From the NCBI GenBank assembly GCA_013824905.1, contig PNOO01000038.1, positions 1 through 14,516 on the forward strand: a stretch of 14,516 nucleotides of DNA, given 5' to 3'. Made by a program: the position numbers and the translations under genes. This document shows, one piece after another, positions 12,874 through 14,516 of this stretch. This stretch comes from Syntrophus sp. (in: bacteria). Its GTDB lineage: Bacteria; Desulfobacterota; Syntrophia; Syntrophales; UBA5619. Position 1 is the first letter of the stretch, and every line of letters begins with the position of its first letter. The notes beneath the pieces were generated by a model that made no database searches, was not told the origin of the DNA, and saw only the letters and a list, made by a program, of their open reading frames with translations.

Positions 12874-13793
12874 GACAAGGATCCATTCTGGTTGTATCTC
12901 CCAATTCCGCCATAACGGATTTCCTCAAAAAAGCACTGATCACGTCAGGAGAGATAACCATCATCAATCGCCTCCATTCCGCTTTTGATTATATCTACAA
13001 TAATATTCCTAATCTTCTCATTATGGATCTGCATGGCGATCCCGAAGGCGCAGGTCTGTTGAATTCCCTGAAAGAGGACCCCCTGTTTGCCAATCTCTCT
13101 GTACTCGTCATCCTCGGGGAAGGAGATCAGACTCCTGACTGGGAGAACTTGCTGGTTGAGGATTACATCTGGCGCAAAGATCTGGAAAGAGATGCCTGTA
13201 TGAAAGTTGATCTCTGTTTTTCCCGTTCCGACAGGATGGTTGAAGTGAACCCATTGACTCGGCTTCCGGGGAACATCTCCATTAATCGACAAATACAAAA
13301 CAGGCTTGACAATGGTATCCCTTTTGCGCTGGCTTACGCCGATCTCGATCATTTTAAACCTTTTAACGATAAATACGGGTTTAGTCGTGGTGATGAAGTC
13401 ATAAAGATTACCGGACGTCTCATGCTCAACATCGTCAGGAACAAATCGCTTCGGAGCAGCTTCGTCGGCCATATCGGTGGCGATGATTTTGTCTGCATGA
13501 TGGATCTGCCTTTGATTGAGGAGACTTGTCAGGAGATTACTAATGCCTTTGACTGTATTGTTCCCTCTTTTTATGACCCCCAAGATCGAGAATCCGGATT
13601 TATCCAGTCATACAACAGGGAGGGCCATGCCAGGCAATATCCCATCATGGGCATATCCATCGGTATTGTCTGTGTTGAAAAAGGTGCATATTCTCATTAC
13701 GGTGAAGTGACCAGTGTCGCCTCGGAAATGAAGCATATTGCAAAAAAGAGCGCAAAAAGTAGCTATAACGTCAACAGGAGGATTCACACTTAA
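12870..13793 (+). CDS. Degenerate receiver-GGDEF protein (putative diguanylate cyclase)
   Basis: The protein has 307 residues. Residues 5-115 look like a receiver domain: ILVVSPNSA in place of the usual acidic pair, and a possible phospho-acceptor Asp53 in LLIMDLHGDPEGAGLL. The typical Lys-Pro of strand five is not evident, so phosphorylation is doubtful. Residues 127-300 are a GGDEF domain opening with NPLTRLPGN, with metal Asp158 in YADLDHFKPFND, FSRGDEV (171-177) and the signature GHIGGDDF (200-207), i.e. GGDDF instead of GG(D/E)EF. Asp175 sits where cyclic-di-GMP-forming enzymes have Asp and cGAMP-forming Hypr enzymes have Ser, so the canonical substrate is favoured. The RxxD product-inhibition site is absent (LRSS at 194-197). 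Whether it is active is open. The start overlaps the HDOD stop by four bases; it is the last gene of the cassette. Confidence 0.85.
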   Translation: MRQGSILVVSPNSAITDFLKKALITSGEITIINRLHSAFDYIYNNIPNLLIMDLHGDPEGAGLLNSLKEDPLFANLSVLVILGEGDQTPDWENLLVEDYIWRKDLERDACMKVDLCFSRSDRMVEVNPLTRLPGNISINRQIQNRLDNGIPFALAYADLDHFKPFNDKYGFSRGDEVIKITGRLMLNIVRNKSLRSSFVGHIGGDDFVCMMDLPLIEETCQEITNAFDCIVPSFYDPQDRESGFIQSYNREGHARQYPIMGISIGIVCVEKGAYSHYGEVTSVASEMKHIAKKSAKSSYNVNRRIHT

Positions 13794-13856
13794 TTTCGAA
13801 AACCATCAAGTGATCACGATTAAATGGGGGGCACTGTCAGAGTTATACCGATATGA

Positions 13857-13872
13857 CGCCAAATGTTTGGCG
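13857..13872. repeat. Perfect short palindrome CGCCAAA-TG-TTTGGCG
   Basis: Seven bases are inverted perfectly around a two-base centre, 64 bases after the GGDEF stop. It could be a protein-binding site or a weak hairpin. The next bases are CTGTATCC and a T-rich tract only begins about 25 bases later, so it is not a standard intrinsic terminator. Confidence 0.4.
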
Positions 13873-14091
13873 CTGTATCCTTCCTTCTTATCTTTTTTCT
13901 CATCAACTCCAATCGCAAGCCTCAATCCAAAGGTTCCCATGCCTATGTGGTAGATCCGGTTCATGATAAGAATATCTATTCTCACCACACCAAGCCTACT
14001 GAACAGATATATTCTGCTATAGCGTGTCACAGGAGGCGTAATATATTTATCAGTGTCAATTATTCCTGTTTTATTTCATGATCATTTATTC

Positions 14092-14106
14092 TGGCATGTT
14101 ATTTGA
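14092..14106 (+). promoter_or_regulatory. Sigma54-like -24/-12 sequence (weak candidate)
   Basis: TGGCATG-TTAT-TTGAA resembles the sigma54 consensus TGGCACG-N4-TTGCA. GG at 14093-14094 is followed at the correct N10 distance by GA instead of GC. It lies about 150 bases ahead of cheW. Changing the -12 C usually weakens such promoters, so this is tentative. Confidence 0.28.
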
Positions 14107-14201
14107 ATTTATGCAGACGTAATCTGGTGGAGAATGATAGTTATATTAATTTGTTATAGAGTGGGGATATCTGTAGGCTGAGTTCTATTAATCTTCTCCT
14201 C

Positions 14202-14230
14202 TGGTCATTTAACGGGTGAGACAGTATAAT
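14202..14230 (+). promoter_or_regulatory. Candidate promoter for cheW
   Basis: A perfect TATAAT (14225-14230) lies 25 bases before ATG 14256. At 17 bases upstream, TGGTCA (14202-14207) matches the TTGACA -35 box at four of six positions. The transcript would start near 14237, just ahead of the ribosome-binding site. Confidence 0.4.
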
Positions 14231-14255
14231 TTCTGGAGATAAAGGAGCAAGAGTG

Positions 14256-14516
14256 ATGAATGAGATGAAGACGATGGATCAGGCGGTAAAGGCCATGGTG
14301 AACCGGGAGGGGAAATATCTGACGTTTACGCTGGCTGAGGAGGAGTACGGGATCGGAATCCTGACGGTGAAGGAGATCATCGGGATCATGGCCATAACGA
14401 CGGTCCCCCAGACGCCGGAATACATGAAAGGCGTGATCAATTTGCGGGGAAAGGTGATCCCGGTCGTGGACCTGCGGTTGAAGTTCGGGATGGAGCCCTT
14501 GGATTACACGGAGCGG
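14256..14516 (+). CDS. cheW: CheW chemotaxis coupling protein, 3' end cut by window
   Basis: CheW links chemoreceptors to the histidine kinase CheA in the signalling array at the inner membrane. The 87 visible residues show the CheW fold pattern: KYLTFTLAEEEYGIGILTV (20-38), KEIIGIMAITTVPQTPEYMK (39-58), then the signature GVINLRGKVIPVVDLRLKFG (59-78). The start ATG 14256 has AGGAG at 14243-14247, eight bases upstream; an in-frame GTG lies directly before it at 14253, and further ATGs at codons 4 and 7 are less well placed. The frame is open to the window edge, so roughly half of a usual 150-170-residue CheW is missing. It has its own probable promoter and stands downstream of an HDOD/GGDEF cassette; whether other chemotaxis genes follow cannot be seen. 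Confidence 0.93.
   Translation, partial: MNEMKTMDQAVKAMVNREGKYLTFTLAEEEYGIGILTVKEIIGIMAITTVPQTPEYMKGVINLRGKVIPVVDLRLKFGMEPLDYTER

Larger units (their letters stand above)
13794..14255 (+). other. AT-rich spacer without a credible gene
   Basis: About 460 bases separate the GGDEF and cheW genes. Short ORFs exist on both strands, but none has a good ribosome-binding site or a recognisable product. The stretch holds one 16-base palindrome (13857-13872), one sigma54-like sequence (14092-14106), a TATAAT near the right end (14225-14230), and an AGGAGG at 14031-14036 with no well-placed ATG, GTG or TTG. No hairpin followed directly by a T-run is seen. It probably contains the end of one transcription unit and the promoter of the next. 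Confidence 0.55.

Noticed and set aside
13806..14030. A 74-codon ORF on the minus strand within the AT-rich spacer.
   Set aside because: No recognisable domain and no ribosome-binding site on that strand; AGGAGG at 14031-14036 is on the + strand. Likely chance.
13863..14081. A 72-codon ORF starting at ATG 13863 with a hydrophobic N-terminus (FGAVSFLLIFFLI), resembling a small secreted or membrane protein.
   Set aside because: No ribosome-binding site precedes the ATG, the start lies inside the CGCCAAA palindrome, and the later part has no recognisable pattern.
1..14516. CRISPR arrays, toxin-antitoxin pairs, restriction or phage-defence genes.
   Set aside because: No regularly spaced direct repeats and no proteins of those families are visible on either strand.

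Overview
The window looks like ordinary, mostly single-strand chromosome of an anaerobic deltaproteobacterium-type organism (Desulfobacterota, possibly close to Syntrophales). This is inferred from gene order (rsmD-coaD-aspartate aminotransferase, ispG-proS, an HDOD/GGDEF signalling module next to cheW) and from a short inverted-repeat element of a type I recall from such genomes. No database was consulted. Every supported gene is on the + strand. Both ends of the window cut a gene: asd on the left and cheW on the right.

Positions 3-3207 hold a tightly packed run: asd (aspartate-semialdehyde dehydrogenase, 5' end missing), rsmD (16S rRNA m2G966 methyltransferase), coaD (phosphopantetheine adenylyltransferase) and a class I aspartate (possibly also prephenate) aminotransferase. 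The first three overlap by 4-base ATGA stop/start junctions. Positions 3266-4675 encode a PurF-like protein whose phosphoribosyltransferase half and four Fe-S cysteines look intact, but whose glutaminase half has lost the N-terminal nucleophilic Cys and other catalytic residues. This is the most unusual gene in the window.

Positions 4852-9972 hold ispG (isoprenoid synthesis, 4Fe-4S), proS (prolyl-tRNA synthetase) and a bifunctional Rel/Spo-type (p)ppGpp synthetase/hydrolase. Between ispG and proS lies a MITE-like element of about 150 bp with TCGTAAAAAG-type inverted termini. It is flanked by a 10-base direct repeat that is itself the proS Shine-Dalgarno sequence. After a 280-base spacer with a candidate promoter come an exported N-acetylmuramoyl-L-alanine amidase and rdgB (XTP/dITP pyrophosphatase). 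The last 10 bases of rdgB, including its stop codon, lie inside a tRNA-Pro(UGG) gene.

Downstream of the tRNA is a compact three-gene signalling cassette joined by short overlaps: a 97-residue protein resembling the N-terminal domain found on HD-GYP proteins, an HDOD protein that keeps HD-type metal ligands, and a degenerate receiver-GGDEF protein (GGDDF signature, no RxxD I-site). An AT-rich 460-base spacer without a credible gene follows, then the start of a CheW coupling protein. The right end is therefore a signalling/chemotaxis neighbourhood, while the rest is core metabolism, translation and stress control. I see no CRISPR array, transposase, phage gene or restriction system.
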